A DNA stretch of 64,000 bases from contig JAGCTZ010000066.1 of NCBI GenBank assembly GCA_017963165.1, positions 8,285-72,284 on the forward strand, in the 5' to 3' direction. Source of the DNA: Treponema sp. (GTDB taxonomy: Bacteria; Spirochaetota; Spirochaetia; Treponematales; Treponemataceae). Below the pieces are notes generated by a model. The model saw nothing but the letters and a program-made list of their open reading frames with translations. It searched no databases and was not told the DNA's origin. The position numbers and the translations under genes were made by a program. Below are positions 31,329-40,714 of this stretch, one piece after another. Each line of letters opens with the position of its first letter. The first letter of the stretch is position 1.

Positions 31329-32121
31329 TCAATGTTTTTCTTCTGCAGCAATTTCTTCTGCCAGTTCCTGAACTTTTTTCAATGGAAGATCTTCTACTTG
31401 TGCTATCTGTTCATGTGTATTGACATTTAATCGAAGCAGTTTTTTTGCAGCTTCAACTCTTGCTGCCCATTTTGCATCTTGAATACGTATTGGTTCGCAC
31501 ATATAAATCCCCCTTAGAGACTCGTCTGTTTTGACCTTTTTTACAGCTAAATCAATCGTGTTTGTAAAACTATCTGTAGGTCTCTTATTCTTAATATAAT
31601 CAAGAAATGCACGGATTTCAATATCTGTCGCTTTCTCTGCGGCATCGGAATTGAAGAAATACTTTGTAGATTCATCCTGAAGAACAAGTTCTTTTTTTTC
31701 TATGCAGACATTTTTGAACGTATATTGCGCGAATCCTTTCCCGAACGGATCGCCTGTACAGATAAAGATGATAATACTTTCGGGTAGCAACCTGTACTCC
31801 ATGCCTTTTAAAAGCTCGTTTGAATCAATCATAGACTGATAATACCGGACTCGTTTTGGGAGTTCATCCATGTCTTCATTCTGGATTTCAATGTCATAAA
31901 TCTTATCATCATTTTTTACGTAAACATCAAGTTTGATGTATTTAGTCTGATAATAAGGCTTGATTTCTTTCTGAAGTTCCTGTCGCTCAATGTGGTCAAT
32001 TTGAATTTTGAGTAGTCGTTCCAGAACCCCAATGCAGATTTCATCATCCTGCATAACCTGATAGAACATAAAGTCATCCGCAAGAGTTGAGCTCCTCGAA
32101 TGGTTTGATCTTGTTTGGCAT
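31329..32121 (-). pseudogene. Rpn-family PD-(D/E)XK nuclease, frameshifted at N-terminus
   Basis: The intact frame encodes 246 residues of the Rpn / PDDEXK_2 transposase-associated nuclease family (LDVYVKNDDKIYDIEIQNE; YYQSMIDSNELLKG; SIIIFICTGDPFG). Upstream, ATG at 32121 behind GGGAG reads MPNKIKPFEEL. It then goes out of frame at an extra base near 32088, while the other frame continues STLADDFMFYQVM, matching the family N-terminus (EELTxxDDFMFxxVM). One base inserted therefore splits the gene. A shortened product from the internal ATG at 32069 is possible. A sequencing error is the alternative. Confidence 0.75.
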
Positions 32122-32290
32122 AACTGCTCCCTTTTGAAAAATTTCTATACTATAGTTAACAAAAAAATTTGTTAAAAGAGGAAGTAAAATTGGCAGAATT
32201 TATAAAAATTATTTTAAATGATGAGTTTTTGCTCGTATAATGACGTAGATTTTCACGCTGTGTTTGCAATGACGTAATAGAAGAATGGCG

Positions 32291-33448
32291 TTAAATTACA
32301 AATACAACAAGAGCCAGAACAATAAGAAGAATGATATTATATCCTGTAAACACCCCAAAATACTTTTTACCGACAGAGCTCTGTCCTTCATCCGAATTAC
32401 TGTACAGCTTGAACGAAATTACACTCACCATAGATGCAATAAGCGTTCCAAGACCACCTACGTTTACTCCAAGCAGCAGCATATCTCCATTAGTCGTAAA
32501 TCCACTTAATAGCAGGGCAGCCGGGACATTACTTATAACCTGACTTGTTACAATTCCTGTGATATAGGTTTTAAGCGGGTTCGAAAGCATCGAGTTTATA
32601 AAATCGGAAAAAGCCTGTACTGTCGAAAGACTTTTTGTAAAAATAAAAAATCCGCAGAAGGTCAAAAGCAGACTGTAATCAACTTTTTTGAATAGGCGGA
32701 AATTACAGAAAAGCATTACAACAATTGTAAAGCCTAACATGATAAGATAATTTACAACATGAAAAACAGTAAGAAGACATATAATAAAATCTGCAATATA
32801 AAAAAATGTGCGGAAGTCTACAGTCAAAAACGACATTTGAGTCTGAAGCACATTGCCCCGGAATTGAGGCTGTGGTGGTTCTCCGGGCTTTGCATGTTTT
32901 TTTCTTGTAATAAACAAAATGATTGCGCCAAGAATCAAAAATGAAGGCACTGCAATCTTTGCTGTAAGCAGAAAAAAATCACCGGCAGAAAAACCATAGT
33001 ACGAAAAAAGATACAGGTTCTGCGGATTTCCCATCGGCGTTATGCACGAGCCGAGATTTGCAGCAAGAGTTTCGAGCACGACAATTGTAAGGGCCGGTAT
33101 TCCTACACGAGTAAAGATAAGCAGCGTAATCGGAACAAACGTCAAAAGCGCAACATCATTTGTAACAAACATTGAACTAAAGAACACAAGATATGTCAGT
33201 AAAAAATAAAGTGCACGTTCACTTTTGCAAAGTCGCAGAAGCTTGGCCGCAATAATGTTCAAAAAGTTCTGGCTCTGAAATGCCTTAATAACTATCATCA
33301 GACTGAACAAAATGGCCAGTGTTCTAAAGTCAATTGCTTCAAGGCAAAGCGAAGGAGAAGGTCTTATAAAAATAAGCGCGAGCACTGCAAGTACAATCGA
33401 TGCAAAAAGCACAGGCTCACGCTTTATAAAAGAAATTATTTTATTCAT
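32291..33448 (-). CDS. ion transporter superfamily protein (CitMHS/ArsB/NhaD type)
   Basis: 385 residues with about ten membrane segments (for example RTLAILFSLMIVIKAF, LYFLLTYLVFFSSM). Motifs of the family are visible: TNDVALLTFVPITL and GSCITPMGNPQNLYLF, as in SLC13/arsenite/Na+:H+ antiporters. It probably moves an anion or exchanges Na+ and H+ at the inner membrane; substrate not readable. It ends the metY transcript, 8 bp after metY. Confidence 0.85.
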   Translation of the reverse strand: MNKIISFIKREPVLFASIVLAVLALIFIRPSPSLCLEAIDFRTLAILFSLMIVIKAFQSQNFLNIIAAKLLRLCKSERALYFLLTYLVFFSSMFVTNDVALLTFVPITLLIFTRVGIPALTIVVLETLAANLGSCITPMGNPQNLYLFSYYGFSAGDFFLLTAKIAVPSFLILGAIILFITRKKHAKPGEPPQPQFRGNVLQTQMSFLTVDFRTFFYIADFIICLLTVFHVVNYLIMLGFTIVVMLFCNFRLFKKVDYSLLLTFCGFFIFTKSLSTVQAFSDFINSMLSNPLKTYITGIVTSQVISNVPAALLLSGFTTNGDMLLLGVNVGGLGTLIASMVSVISFKLYSNSDEGQSSVGKKYFGVFTGYNIILLIVLALVVFVI

Positions 33449-33456
33449 TAAAATGC

Positions 33457-34734
33457 CTAGATGGCTGCAAGTCCGCGTTTAACGTCTTCAATAATGTCGT
33501 CTACGTTTTCAAGACCGCAGCTGAATCTTACCATTCCGCCATCGATTCCTGCAGCAACAAGCTGTTCGTCTGTAAGCTGACGGTGTGTAGCACTTGCCGG
33601 GTGAAGTACACAAGTTCTGATATCTGCAACGTGAACTTCATCAATAGCAAGTTTAAGGGCATCCATAAAGCGAACTGCTGACTGGCGTCCACCCTTAATG
33701 CTGATTGAAATTACACCACAAGTTCCATCCGGAAGATATTTCTGTGCGCGTTCATAATATTTATCACCAGGGAGGCCTGGATAAATTACTTTAGCAATCT
33801 TGTCGCTAGACTTAAAGAACTCTGCAACCTTGCGTGCGTTTTCGCAATAGCGTGGCATACGAACTGGCAAAGTTTCAAGACCAAGGTTTAAGTAGAAGGC
33901 ACTCTGTGCAGCAGGGTAACATCCAAAGTCACGCATAAGCTGAGTGCGGGCTTTTACAATGTAAGCAGCCTTTCCAAAGTCTCCAACATAGCGAAGTCCG
34001 TGATAGCTTTCGTCAGGTTCAACCATGTCGGCAAATTTTCCTGTTGCTTTGTAAGCAGCTTCCCAGTCAAAGTTACCTGAGTCAACAATACAACCGCCAC
34101 CCTGAACAGCATGACCGTCCATATATTTTGTTGTTGAATGAACTACAATATCAACACCCCATTCAATAGGACGACAGAGAATTGGAGTTGCAAAAGTATT
34201 ATCTACAATGATTGGAAGATGATTATCGTGAGCAGCCTTTACCCAAACGTCAAAATCAAAAACTGTAAGGGCTGGATTTGCAAGAGTTTCACCAAAAATA
34301 CATTTTGTATTAGGTTTAATTGCTTTGCAGATTTCTTCGTAGCTTGCGTCTACATCTACCCAGATACATTCAATGCCAAGCTTTTTAAGAGTAAATCCAA
34401 ACAGGTTGATTGTTCCACCATAAATTGAAGAAGAAGCAATAAAACTGTCTCCTGCAGAACAAAGATTCAAAACAGAAAGAAGACTTGCGGCCTGACCGCT
34501 TGAAGTAAGCATACAGCCAACGCCACCTTCCATATCTGCAATCTTTTTTTCTACAGCATCGCAGGTTGGATTTGCAAAGCGTGAATACATGTATTCTGTT
34601 GGCTTGTCAAAAAGAGCTGCAACGTGATCACAGCTGTCAAAGCGGTAAGTTGTACTCTGTACAATTGGGATAGTTCCAGGTCCACCGTTTTCCGGCTTAT
34701 AACCTGAATGTAAAGCTTTTGTTTCAATTTTCAT
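33457..34734 (-). CDS. metY: O-acetylhomoserine sulfhydrylase-type PLP enzyme
   Basis: 425 residues of the Cys/Met metabolism PLP family. MKIETKALHSGY, STTYRF, YSRFANPTCDAVEKKIADMEGG and the PLP lysine in HSTTKYMDGHAVQGG are present; the C-terminus ends GLENVDDIIEDVKRGL. It makes homocysteine (or methionine) from O-acetylhomoserine. A long structured leader lies upstream, so methionine- or SAM-linked control is likely (inference). Cystathionine gamma-type relatives cannot be fully excluded, but the 425-residue length and insertions fit MetY. Confidence 0.9.
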   Translation of the reverse strand: MKIETKALHSGYKPENGGPGTIPIVQSTTYRFDSCDHVAALFDKPTEYMYSRFANPTCDAVEKKIADMEGGVGCMLTSSGQAASLLSVLNLCSAGDSFIASSSIYGGTINLFGFTLKKLGIECIWVDVDASYEEICKAIKPNTKCIFGETLANPALTVFDFDVWVKAAHDNHLPIIVDNTFATPILCRPIEWGVDIVVHSTTKYMDGHAVQGGGCIVDSGNFDWEAAYKATGKFADMVEPDESYHGLRYVGDFGKAAYIVKARTQLMRDFGCYPAAQSAFYLNLGLETLPVRMPRYCENARKVAEFFKSSDKIAKVIYPGLPGDKYYERAQKYLPDGTCGVISISIKGGRQSAVRFMDALKLAIDEVHVADIRTCVLHPASATHRQLTDEQLVAAGIDGGMVRFSCGLENVDDIIEDVKRGLAAI

Positions 34735-34881
34735 TTCTGGGCCTCGTAGTTTTTTTATATTTTTTTTGTATATATAAAATTATTTATTCTGGGGCGTAGT
34801 AAAAAAAGACTGAGGACAACATCATCCCCGTTGGCCGAAGGCTTTTTTTACGGGAGTACCAGAATCACAAGTTTAATTATA
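34735..34881 (-). promoter_or_regulatory. metY promoter and structured leader
   Basis: TATAAT (34876-34881, minus) places the start near 34869. The ~135-nt leader opens directly with a long stem: TTCTGG/CCAGAA, a bulge, then GTAAAAAAAG/CTTTTTTTAC. That stem encloses GCCTTCGGC and a GGGGATGATGTTGTCC segment. I see no match to the SAM-I, SAM-II, SMK or SAH consensus. A riboswitch or attenuator for methionine metabolism is plausible. Confidence 0.5.
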
Positions 34882-35019
34882 CCAAAAAAAAATATAAAAA
34901 AAAATACTTTTTTTGTTACCATTTTTTTTTTGCACGGTTTAATTATCGAAACAGCGCGAACGAAACGCCTTGTGTTCAGCGTTGTACAAACATGAAATCA
35001 TTTTATGGAGGACAATATT

Positions 35020-35463
35020 ATGAAAAAGATTTTTACTGTTTTGGTTTTGGCTCTTTGTGTGAGCCTCGCATTTACTGGTTGTGCTTCAAAGAAGGCAAAA
35101 GCTGCTGATGGTTCTAAGACTTATCGTGTTGACCTTGGTTACGCTATGAGCACTATCGAAATTGGCAAAGAAGAAAAAGTTATAAACGTAAGCTCACTTT
35201 TACCAGAAGGAGCTGCACCTGTTGCAGGTGAAAAGGTAAAGGTAATGTGGTCATTCTTATCTGATGAAGACATCGACGCAATTTATGTAAGCTGCGGTGA
35301 CAACTCAGAAGACTACGTTCTTATCGAAGGTGTAGAAGCAGGAAAACCTGTTTATGCAACACAGACAATCCCACTGGATCTTGATGTTGCTGGTCCACTC
35401 TGCATCAGTATTTGGAGCGACACAAACGCCGTTTGTACACTTGATTACTTCGACGCAAAATAA
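35020..35463 (+). CDS. small lipoprotein
   Basis: 147 residues with a lipoprotein signal (MKKIFTVLVLALCVSLAFTGC) and lipobox FTGC; the mature chain is a beta-rich domain (KTYRVDLGYAMSTIEIG; VKVMWSFLSDEDIDAIYVSCGDN). Start at 35020 follows GGAGGACAATATT. Function unknown; likely anchored in the envelope. It is followed by a strong bidirectional terminator. Confidence 0.85.
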   Translation: MKKIFTVLVLALCVSLAFTGCASKKAKAADGSKTYRVDLGYAMSTIEIGKEEKVINVSSLLPEGAAPVAGEKVKVMWSFLSDEDIDAIYVSCGDNSEDYVLIEGVEAGKPVYATQTIPLDLDVAGPLCISIWSDTNAVCTLDYFDAK

Positions 35464-35478
35464 ACCATCCAATCAGAA

Positions 35479-35526
35479 AAAAAAGAGCCGGCTTTTGAAG
35501 AATACTTCAGGCCGGCTCTTTTTTTT
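35479..35526. terminator. bidirectional terminator between lipoprotein and PTS IIC genes
   Basis: AAGAGCCGGC and GCCGGCTCTT form a 10-bp stem with T run on the plus strand and A run (T on minus) on the other side, ending both convergent genes. Confidence 0.9.
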
Positions 35527-35529
35527 ATT

Positions 35530-36645
35530 CTATTCCTGTTCAGTCTGTTCTGTCTGAACTGTCTGTGCAGGAGCAGTTTTTTCTTCAAGGCTCAAATCGC
35601 CTTCTTTAATCCATCCAAGCTTGCGGAACAAAAGTCCTAATGCCCAGGTAAGAACTGCAGGCAATACAAAGCAGATAAGAATTAATCCAAGCCAGTTAAA
35701 GAAGCCCGGAGTAATTGCTGTTGCGCCATGGCCGATTGCAACTTCGCTTGGTTCGAACCAGCCGGTAATTACACCAATCTGTCCTACAAGACCACAGGTG
35801 CCCATTCCAGAGCTTACGGCAGCTCCGTTCATTTCCATCTTAAAAAGACAGGTTGCAAGAGGACCTGTAATTGCACTTGCAATAATTGGAGGCAACCATA
35901 CCTTTGGATTCTTAATTATGTTAGGCATTTGTAACATACTTGTTCCAAGTCCCTGAGAAAGAATTCCACCCCAGCGGTTTTCGCGGAAAGACATAACGGC
36001 AAATCCAACCATCTGAGCACAACAGCCTGCAACTGCAGCACCACCGGCAAGACCTGTAAGTCCAAAAGCGGCACATATTGCGGCAGAGCTTATAGGAAGT
36101 GTAAGTGCAATACCAACAACGACAGAAACAATAATTCCCATCCAGAACGGATGAAGCTTTGTTGCCCAGACAATAAGTTTTCCAATTGAGCTTGCGGCAG
36201 CACCGATATATTTTGCTGTAAGAACTGTAAGGAGAGCACCCACAAGAATTGTCACTGCAGGAGTAACAATAATATCAACCTTTGTTTTTTTGCTTACAAG
36301 GCAGCCAAGTTCGGCAGCAATAATTGCAATTACTAAAACTGCAAGAGGACCACCGGCACCACCAGTAACATTTGCAGCAGCTCCAACTGCAACAAGGCTA
36401 AAAAGTACAAGGGCAGGAACACCCATTGCAAAGCCTATGCCAACAGCCATTGCGGCTCCTACAACATGACCTTCTGTTGCAAAGTTTCCTGCATCAACAA
36501 GAAACTGAAAAACCGGATTAACAGAAAGACGAAGCAGCTGCTGTCCCAGAGTCTTGATAATTGTTCCAATAAGCAGGGAAGCAAATAATCCCTGTGCCAT
36601 TCCGCTCATTGCGTCAATAAAATAACGCTTAACATACTTGTTCAT
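35530..36645 (-). CDS. PTS IIC-like membrane transporter (PTS_EIIC_2 family)
   Basis: 371 residues, about ten glycine/alanine-rich membrane segments (DAMSGMAQGLFASLLIGTII; GAAMAVGIGFAMGVPALVLF) and the family motifs GGAGGPLAVLVIAIIAAELG, EMNGAAVSSGMGTCGLVGQIG and GHGATAITPGFFNW. These stand-alone IIC-like permeases have no linked IIA/IIB genes here, and their substrate is uncertain. The C-terminal tail is Gln/Glu/Thr-rich. A 163-nt leader with its own promoter precedes it. Confidence 0.85.
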   Translation of the reverse strand: MNKYVKRYFIDAMSGMAQGLFASLLIGTIIKTLGQQLLRLSVNPVFQFLVDAGNFATEGHVVGAAMAVGIGFAMGVPALVLFSLVAVGAAANVTGGAGGPLAVLVIAIIAAELGCLVSKKTKVDIIVTPAVTILVGALLTVLTAKYIGAAASSIGKLIVWATKLHPFWMGIIVSVVVGIALTLPISSAAICAAFGLTGLAGGAAVAGCCAQMVGFAVMSFRENRWGGILSQGLGTSMLQMPNIIKNPKVWLPPIIASAITGPLATCLFKMEMNGAAVSSGMGTCGLVGQIGVITGWFEPSEVAIGHGATAITPGFFNWLGLILICFVLPAVLTWALGLLFRKLGWIKEGDLSLEEKTAPAQTVQTEQTEQE

Positions 36646-36843
36646 ACGAAATCCTTTAAGAAAAAATTTGATTGTGTTTTTTTGCTTTTGGGCGTGAGTC
36701 TGCCCTTTAGTAAATTACGGGAAAATGTTGATACGCGGCGCGTCGTAACGTCACCGGTAAAGCAGGACACCATGGACTCTGCACTAGTTCATCTCAAACG
36801 TAAAATCTGTTAGCAATTTACAATAAAAAGCAAAGGTTGTCAA
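36646..36843 (-). promoter_or_regulatory. promoter and structured leader of PTS IIC-like gene
   Basis: Minus-strand TTGACA (36838-36843), 17 bp, TAAATT (36815-36820); start near 36808. The ~160-nt leader is GC-richer than its surroundings: GCAG/CTGC around CCATGG, GGTGACGTTACGACG, ACGCGGCGCGT, and GGGC/GCCC near the 3' end. It has the look of a riboswitch but matches no class I know. Confidence 0.5.
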
Positions 36844-36886
36844 ATGCCCTTAGACAGTCTGAATTTAAATTCTAACAAACAATTAT

Positions 36887-36915
36887 TTAACAAACTCTAT
36901 TTTTTTTATTATAAT
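36887..36915 (+). promoter_or_regulatory. promoter of ABC-pth operon
   Basis: TTAACA (36887-36892), 17-bp spacer, TATAAT (36910-36915), 31 bp before the ABC ATPase start, which is preceded by TTGGAGG. Confidence 0.75.
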
Positions 36916-36945
36916 AGATGGTATTACTAAATTTGGAGGCTCAAA

Positions 36946-37905
36946 ATGATTGAGGTTTCCCACGTGTCCCGAAACTTTGGGACGTTTCGTGCGGTAAATG
37001 ATGTCAGTTTTTCGATTCCAACAGGACAGATTGTTGGTCTGCTTGGTCCGAATGGTGCTGGCAAAACTACTACAATGCGTATGATTACAGGATTTCTGTC
37101 GCCGTCTGATGGTCAGATTTTTATTGACGGACAAGACATTACAAAAGCTCCTGTAGAATCAAAAAGAAAAATAGGTTACATGCCTGAATCTGCGCCGCTT
37201 TATGGCGAAATGATTGTCGAAGATTACCTTAAGTACATTGCCCAGATGCATGGTGAAAATCCGGAAGAAAAGGTACCTGCCTTGTGTAAGGAATGCGGGC
37301 TTAAAGAGGTAATGAGCAAAAATATTTCGGAACTGTCTCGTGGTAATAGACAGCGTGTTTCTCTTGCACATGCCCTTATGCATGATCCGGAGATTCTTAT
37401 TCTTGATGAACCAACTTCTGGTCTTGACCCTAACCAGGTAGAAGATGTTCGTGCTATTATCCGTGAAATTGGAAAAACCCGTACAGTAATTGTTTCTACT
37501 CATATTCTTAGCGAAGTTGAAACTATCTGTTCACGCGCCATCATTATTTCTGGTGGAAAGGTTGTTGCCGACAGCCCTATCGAAGAACTTAAGGAACGCT
37601 TTGGCCACGAGCTTAGCGTAAAGCTTACTGTTGGTGGAACCGATTTTGATTCAGTAGCATCACTTCTAAAAACTGTTGATAATGTTGATGCTGTTAATCT
37701 TGTTAAATCAGATTCACAGAATGATGAAAAGCTTTTGCAGGTGCTTGTTTCTGTAAATGGAACTGCAGAGATTCGTCCTTCAATTTGTAAGAAGCTTGCA
37801 GAAAAAGGAATTGATTTATATGAGGTTGCTCTCCAGACAAACAGCCTCGAAGATGTATTCCATGCTCTTACAACAGAATCTGCTAAAGAAGGGGAGGCAA
37901 AATAA
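36946..37905 (+). CDS. ABC transporter ATP-binding protein (GldA-like)
   Basis: 319 residues. Walker A GPNGAGKTT (about 35-43), signature LSRGNRQRVSLAHAL near 129, Walker B LILDEPTSGLDP and H-loop STHILSE. The ~100-residue C-terminal extension (EELKERFGHELSVKLTV) is typical of DrrA/GldA-type exporters. The permease starts one base after its stop. With the next three genes it forms an ABC export complex of the kind annotated GldA/F/G plus DUF4340 in many gut bacteria; the substrate is unknown, and gliding is not implied in a spirochaete. Confidence 0.93.
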   Translation: MIEVSHVSRNFGTFRAVNDVSFSIPTGQIVGLLGPNGAGKTTTMRMITGFLSPSDGQIFIDGQDITKAPVESKRKIGYMPESAPLYGEMIVEDYLKYIAQMHGENPEEKVPALCKECGLKEVMSKNISELSRGNRQRVSLAHALMHDPEILILDEPTSGLDPNQVEDVRAIIREIGKTRTVIVSTHILSEVETICSRAIIISGGKVVADSPIEELKERFGHELSVKLTVGGTDFDSVASLLKTVDNVDAVNLVKSDSQNDEKLLQVLVSVNGTAEIRPSICKKLAEKGIDLYEVALQTNSLEDVFHALTTESAKEGEAK

Positions 37906-38637
37906 ATGAGTGATAAAAAGCTTAAAGTTAAAAAACCTGCCTTTGTAATTATGAACAGGGAATTAAGATCATATTTTTCTGGACCAATGGGCTACATTGT
38001 TACAGGTCTGTTCCTTATTATAAGCGGACTTTTGTTCTTTGCAGCATTCTTCCTTCAGAATCGTGCAGAGCTTCGTAATTTCTTTTCGATGCTTCCAATT
38101 CTTCTTTCGTTCTTTATTCCTGCCATTACAATGCGCATTTTCTCGGAAGAAAAACGTGTTGGTTCTATAGAAACTCTTATGACACTGCCTGTTCGCGAAA
38201 TTGATGTTGTAACAGGAAAATATCTTGCAGTTTTTGTTGAATCGCTTGTGATGATTGCACCGACTTTGTTCTATGTAATTACAGCAGAGATTTTTGGTTC
38301 ACCAGATTACGGTCCGATTATCGGCGGTTATATGGGTGCAATTTTTATCTGCGCTGCTTTTAGTGCAATCGGTCTTTTCTCATCATCAATCACAAAAAAT
38401 CAGATTATTGCTTTTGCTGTTGCAATGGCAATCTGTCTGGCACTTACCTTTGTAGAATCCTTCCTTGTGTTCCTGCCTGATGGAATTGTAAAAATCTTTT
38501 CGTTCCTTTCGGCTTCTGTTCACTTTGGTTCAATTTCAAAGGGAATTGTAGATACCCGCGATTTGCTGTATTTTGTTTCACTTACAGCATTGTTCTTTGT
38601 GTGCACAGTTCGTGCAGAAGTAAAAAATAAAAGGTAG
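37906..38637 (+). CDS. ABC transporter permease (GldF-like)
   Basis: 243 residues, six membrane segments, ABC-2 permease family: FVIMNRELRSYFSGPMGYIV at the start, LSFFIPAITMRIFSEEKRVGSIETLMTLPV near 80-110. It partners the upstream ATPase. It starts immediately after the ATPase stop codon; GGGGAGG is the ribosome-binding site. Confidence 0.9.
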   Translation: MSDKKLKVKKPAFVIMNRELRSYFSGPMGYIVTGLFLIISGLLFFAAFFLQNRAELRNFFSMLPILLSFFIPAITMRIFSEEKRVGSIETLMTLPVREIDVVTGKYLAVFVESLVMIAPTLFYVITAEIFGSPDYGPIIGGYMGAIFICAAFSAIGLFSSSITKNQIIAFAVAMAICLALTFVESFLVFLPDGIVKIFSFLSASVHFGSISKGIVDTRDLLYFVSLTALFFVCTVRAEVKNKR

Positions 38638-38647
38638 GAGGGCAAAA

Positions 38648-40714
38648 ATGAAAAAGATTATTGAATGGTTCAAAAGTTCTGCATCTGATTTTATCTTGTT
38701 TTTGATTATGCTTGTCCTGCTTAATTTTGTAGGCAACAAATCATATCTGCGTCTTGATCTTACAAGTCAGAAATCCTATTCACTTTCTAAGGCAAGTAAG
38801 ACGCTCGTAAAAACTATAGAAGAGCCTGTTTCAATCAGAGTATTCTTTGACAGCAAGCTTCCTGCTCAGTACAGCAATGTAACACAGTATGTAACAGATT
38901 TGCTCGAAGAATATGATAAAGCTGCAAACAAGAATTTTTCTGTTTCTTATATGGATTTGTCAAAACAGGAAAATCAGGATCTTGCTCAAAGCTATGGTCT
39001 GCGACAGGTTCAGATTCAGGAAGTTAATAATAACGAAATTGGTGTAAAGCAGACTTATATGGGTCTTGCAATTTCTTACGGCGACAGCATCGAATTAATT
39101 GACCCTATTACAACCTCCGAAGGTTTTGAGTACAAGCTTACTTCAACAATTTCGAAAATGATTAATACTGCTGCATCTCTTGAAACTCTTAAGGGTGATG
39201 ACAAAATAAAGCTTTACGCTATTATGAGTAATCCTATAAAGTCACTCAGAATTTCTGGCGTTGATACTTTTGAGTCTACTATAGAAAAGGCTGCAGCAAG
39301 TATAAACAGAGCAAAATTCGACAAGCTTGAATATATTGCAGTTCATCCAAATGCATCTGATGTTTCTGATTATACAGAGCGTTATGGAGTTCAGCCAATT
39401 AATTACAGAAACGACAACGGTGCAGTTGAAACAGGCTGTATTGGTGTTGTTGTAGAATATGGCGAAAAGTTTGTAACACTTCCTGTTCAGATTCAAGATT
39501 TATTCTTTAATAACTATGCTGTTGTCGGACTTGATGAAATTGAAGATTCAATCAATGAAGCAATCCAGAGTCTTATTTCAAAGCCTACACAGTTTGGATA
39601 TATTGTTGGTCACGAAGAGCTTGATTTGTTTACAGAAGAAGGAGCTCCTTCTTTCTACGAAGTTCTTTCCGATTTGTACGAAGTTACAACTCTTGATTTG
39701 ACAACAGACGATATTCCTTCTTCTATGAAGAGCATTGTAATAAACGGTCCTAAGATGGATATGACAGAAGAAGAACTTTACAAGATTGACCAGTTTGTTA
39801 TGCGCGGTGGAAATGTTCTGTTCCTTGTTGATCCTTGTCAGGAAGTTCAGACTAACAATTCTTTCTATGGTGCAACAACTTCGTTTGTTGAAAACAATGT
39901 AAACATAGAACGTCTTATTGAAAAATATGGCGTAAAGCTTACAAAAGAATATGTAATGGATTCTGCCTGCTGTCAGACATATCATAACACTTACGGAATT
40001 CTTAACCTTTACTGGGCACCACTTTTGCAGAAAGAAAACATGAACAACAAGAATGCAATTACAAGCAATCTTGGAAATGTTATTATGCTTCAGAGTGCTC
40101 CGCTTGAAGTTGCAGAAAGCAGAAGTGTAAAATCGACAATTCTTGTTGAATCAAGTGAAAAAGCCTGGACAGAGCAGCCTGATGGACTTATGCTTAATCC
40201 TCTTATGCTTGCACCTCCGGAAGATGAATCAGAGCTTTCTAAAAAGACACTTATGGTTCTTCTTGAAGGAAACTTTGAAAGTGCCTTTGATGCAGCTCCG
40301 GTTTCCAAAGATGATGAAGGTAACGGCGAAGGTGATTACAGTATTTCTACACACCTTTCAAGAAGCAGACAGCCTGGTAAGATTATTGTTGCAGGAACTT
40401 CTGCAATTACAACAAATCAGGTATTTACAACAGATGCTTCTTCCGGAATTGCACTGCTGCTTGTAAATGCAATTGATTATCTTAACGGAAACGAAGAACT
40501 TTGTAAGATGCGTACAAAGGGTGTTACTATAAACGTTTTGAATACTGACTCAAAGGCAAAGGTTACATTCTTCCAGTTGTTCAATGAATACGGACTTACA
40601 ATTCTTGTAATGCTTGCTGGTCTTATTGTATGGAGAATGAGAATCAAACGTAAGGCAAGAATCAACAAGCTGTACAATCCTGATGATGAACGCTTTATGG
40701 AGGCAAAGGCATGA
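38648..40714 (+). CDS. GldG-family ABC-associated substrate-binding-like protein
   Basis: 688 residues: an N-terminal membrane anchor (SDFILFLIMLVLLNFVG), a large external region with the GldG/ABC_transp_aux pattern (LDLTSQKSYSLSKASKTLVKTI near 35-55; FGYIVGHEELDLF near 316) and a C-terminal membrane segment (NEYGLTILVMLAGLIVWRMRI). It is part of the ABC complex and overlaps the next gene by 4 bp. AGGAGG precedes the start. Confidence 0.88.
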   Translation: MKKIIEWFKSSASDFILFLIMLVLLNFVGNKSYLRLDLTSQKSYSLSKASKTLVKTIEEPVSIRVFFDSKLPAQYSNVTQYVTDLLEEYDKAANKNFSVSYMDLSKQENQDLAQSYGLRQVQIQEVNNNEIGVKQTYMGLAISYGDSIELIDPITTSEGFEYKLTSTISKMINTAASLETLKGDDKIKLYAIMSNPIKSLRISGVDTFESTIEKAAASINRAKFDKLEYIAVHPNASDVSDYTERYGVQPINYRNDNGAVETGCIGVVVEYGEKFVTLPVQIQDLFFNNYAVVGLDEIEDSINEAIQSLISKPTQFGYIVGHEELDLFTEEGAPSFYEVLSDLYEVTTLDLTTDDIPSSMKSIVINGPKMDMTEEELYKIDQFVMRGGNVLFLVDPCQEVQTNNSFYGATTSFVENNVNIERLIEKYGVKLTKEYVMDSACCQTYHNTYGILNLYWAPLLQKENMNNKNAITSNLGNVIMLQSAPLEVAESRSVKSTILVESSEKAWTEQPDGLMLNPLMLAPPEDESELSKKTLMVLLEGNFESAFDAAPVSKDDEGNGEGDYSISTHLSRSRQPGKIIVAGTSAITTNQVFTTDASSGIALLLVNAIDYLNGNEELCKMRTKGVTINVLNTDSKAKVTFFQLFNEYGLTILVMLAGLIVWRMRIKRKARINKLYNPDDERFMEAKA

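Noticed and set aside
34735..34869. SAM-I riboswitch
   Set aside because: The conserved core of SAM-I (including the GAUGAAACCC-type segments and kink-turn) is not visible.
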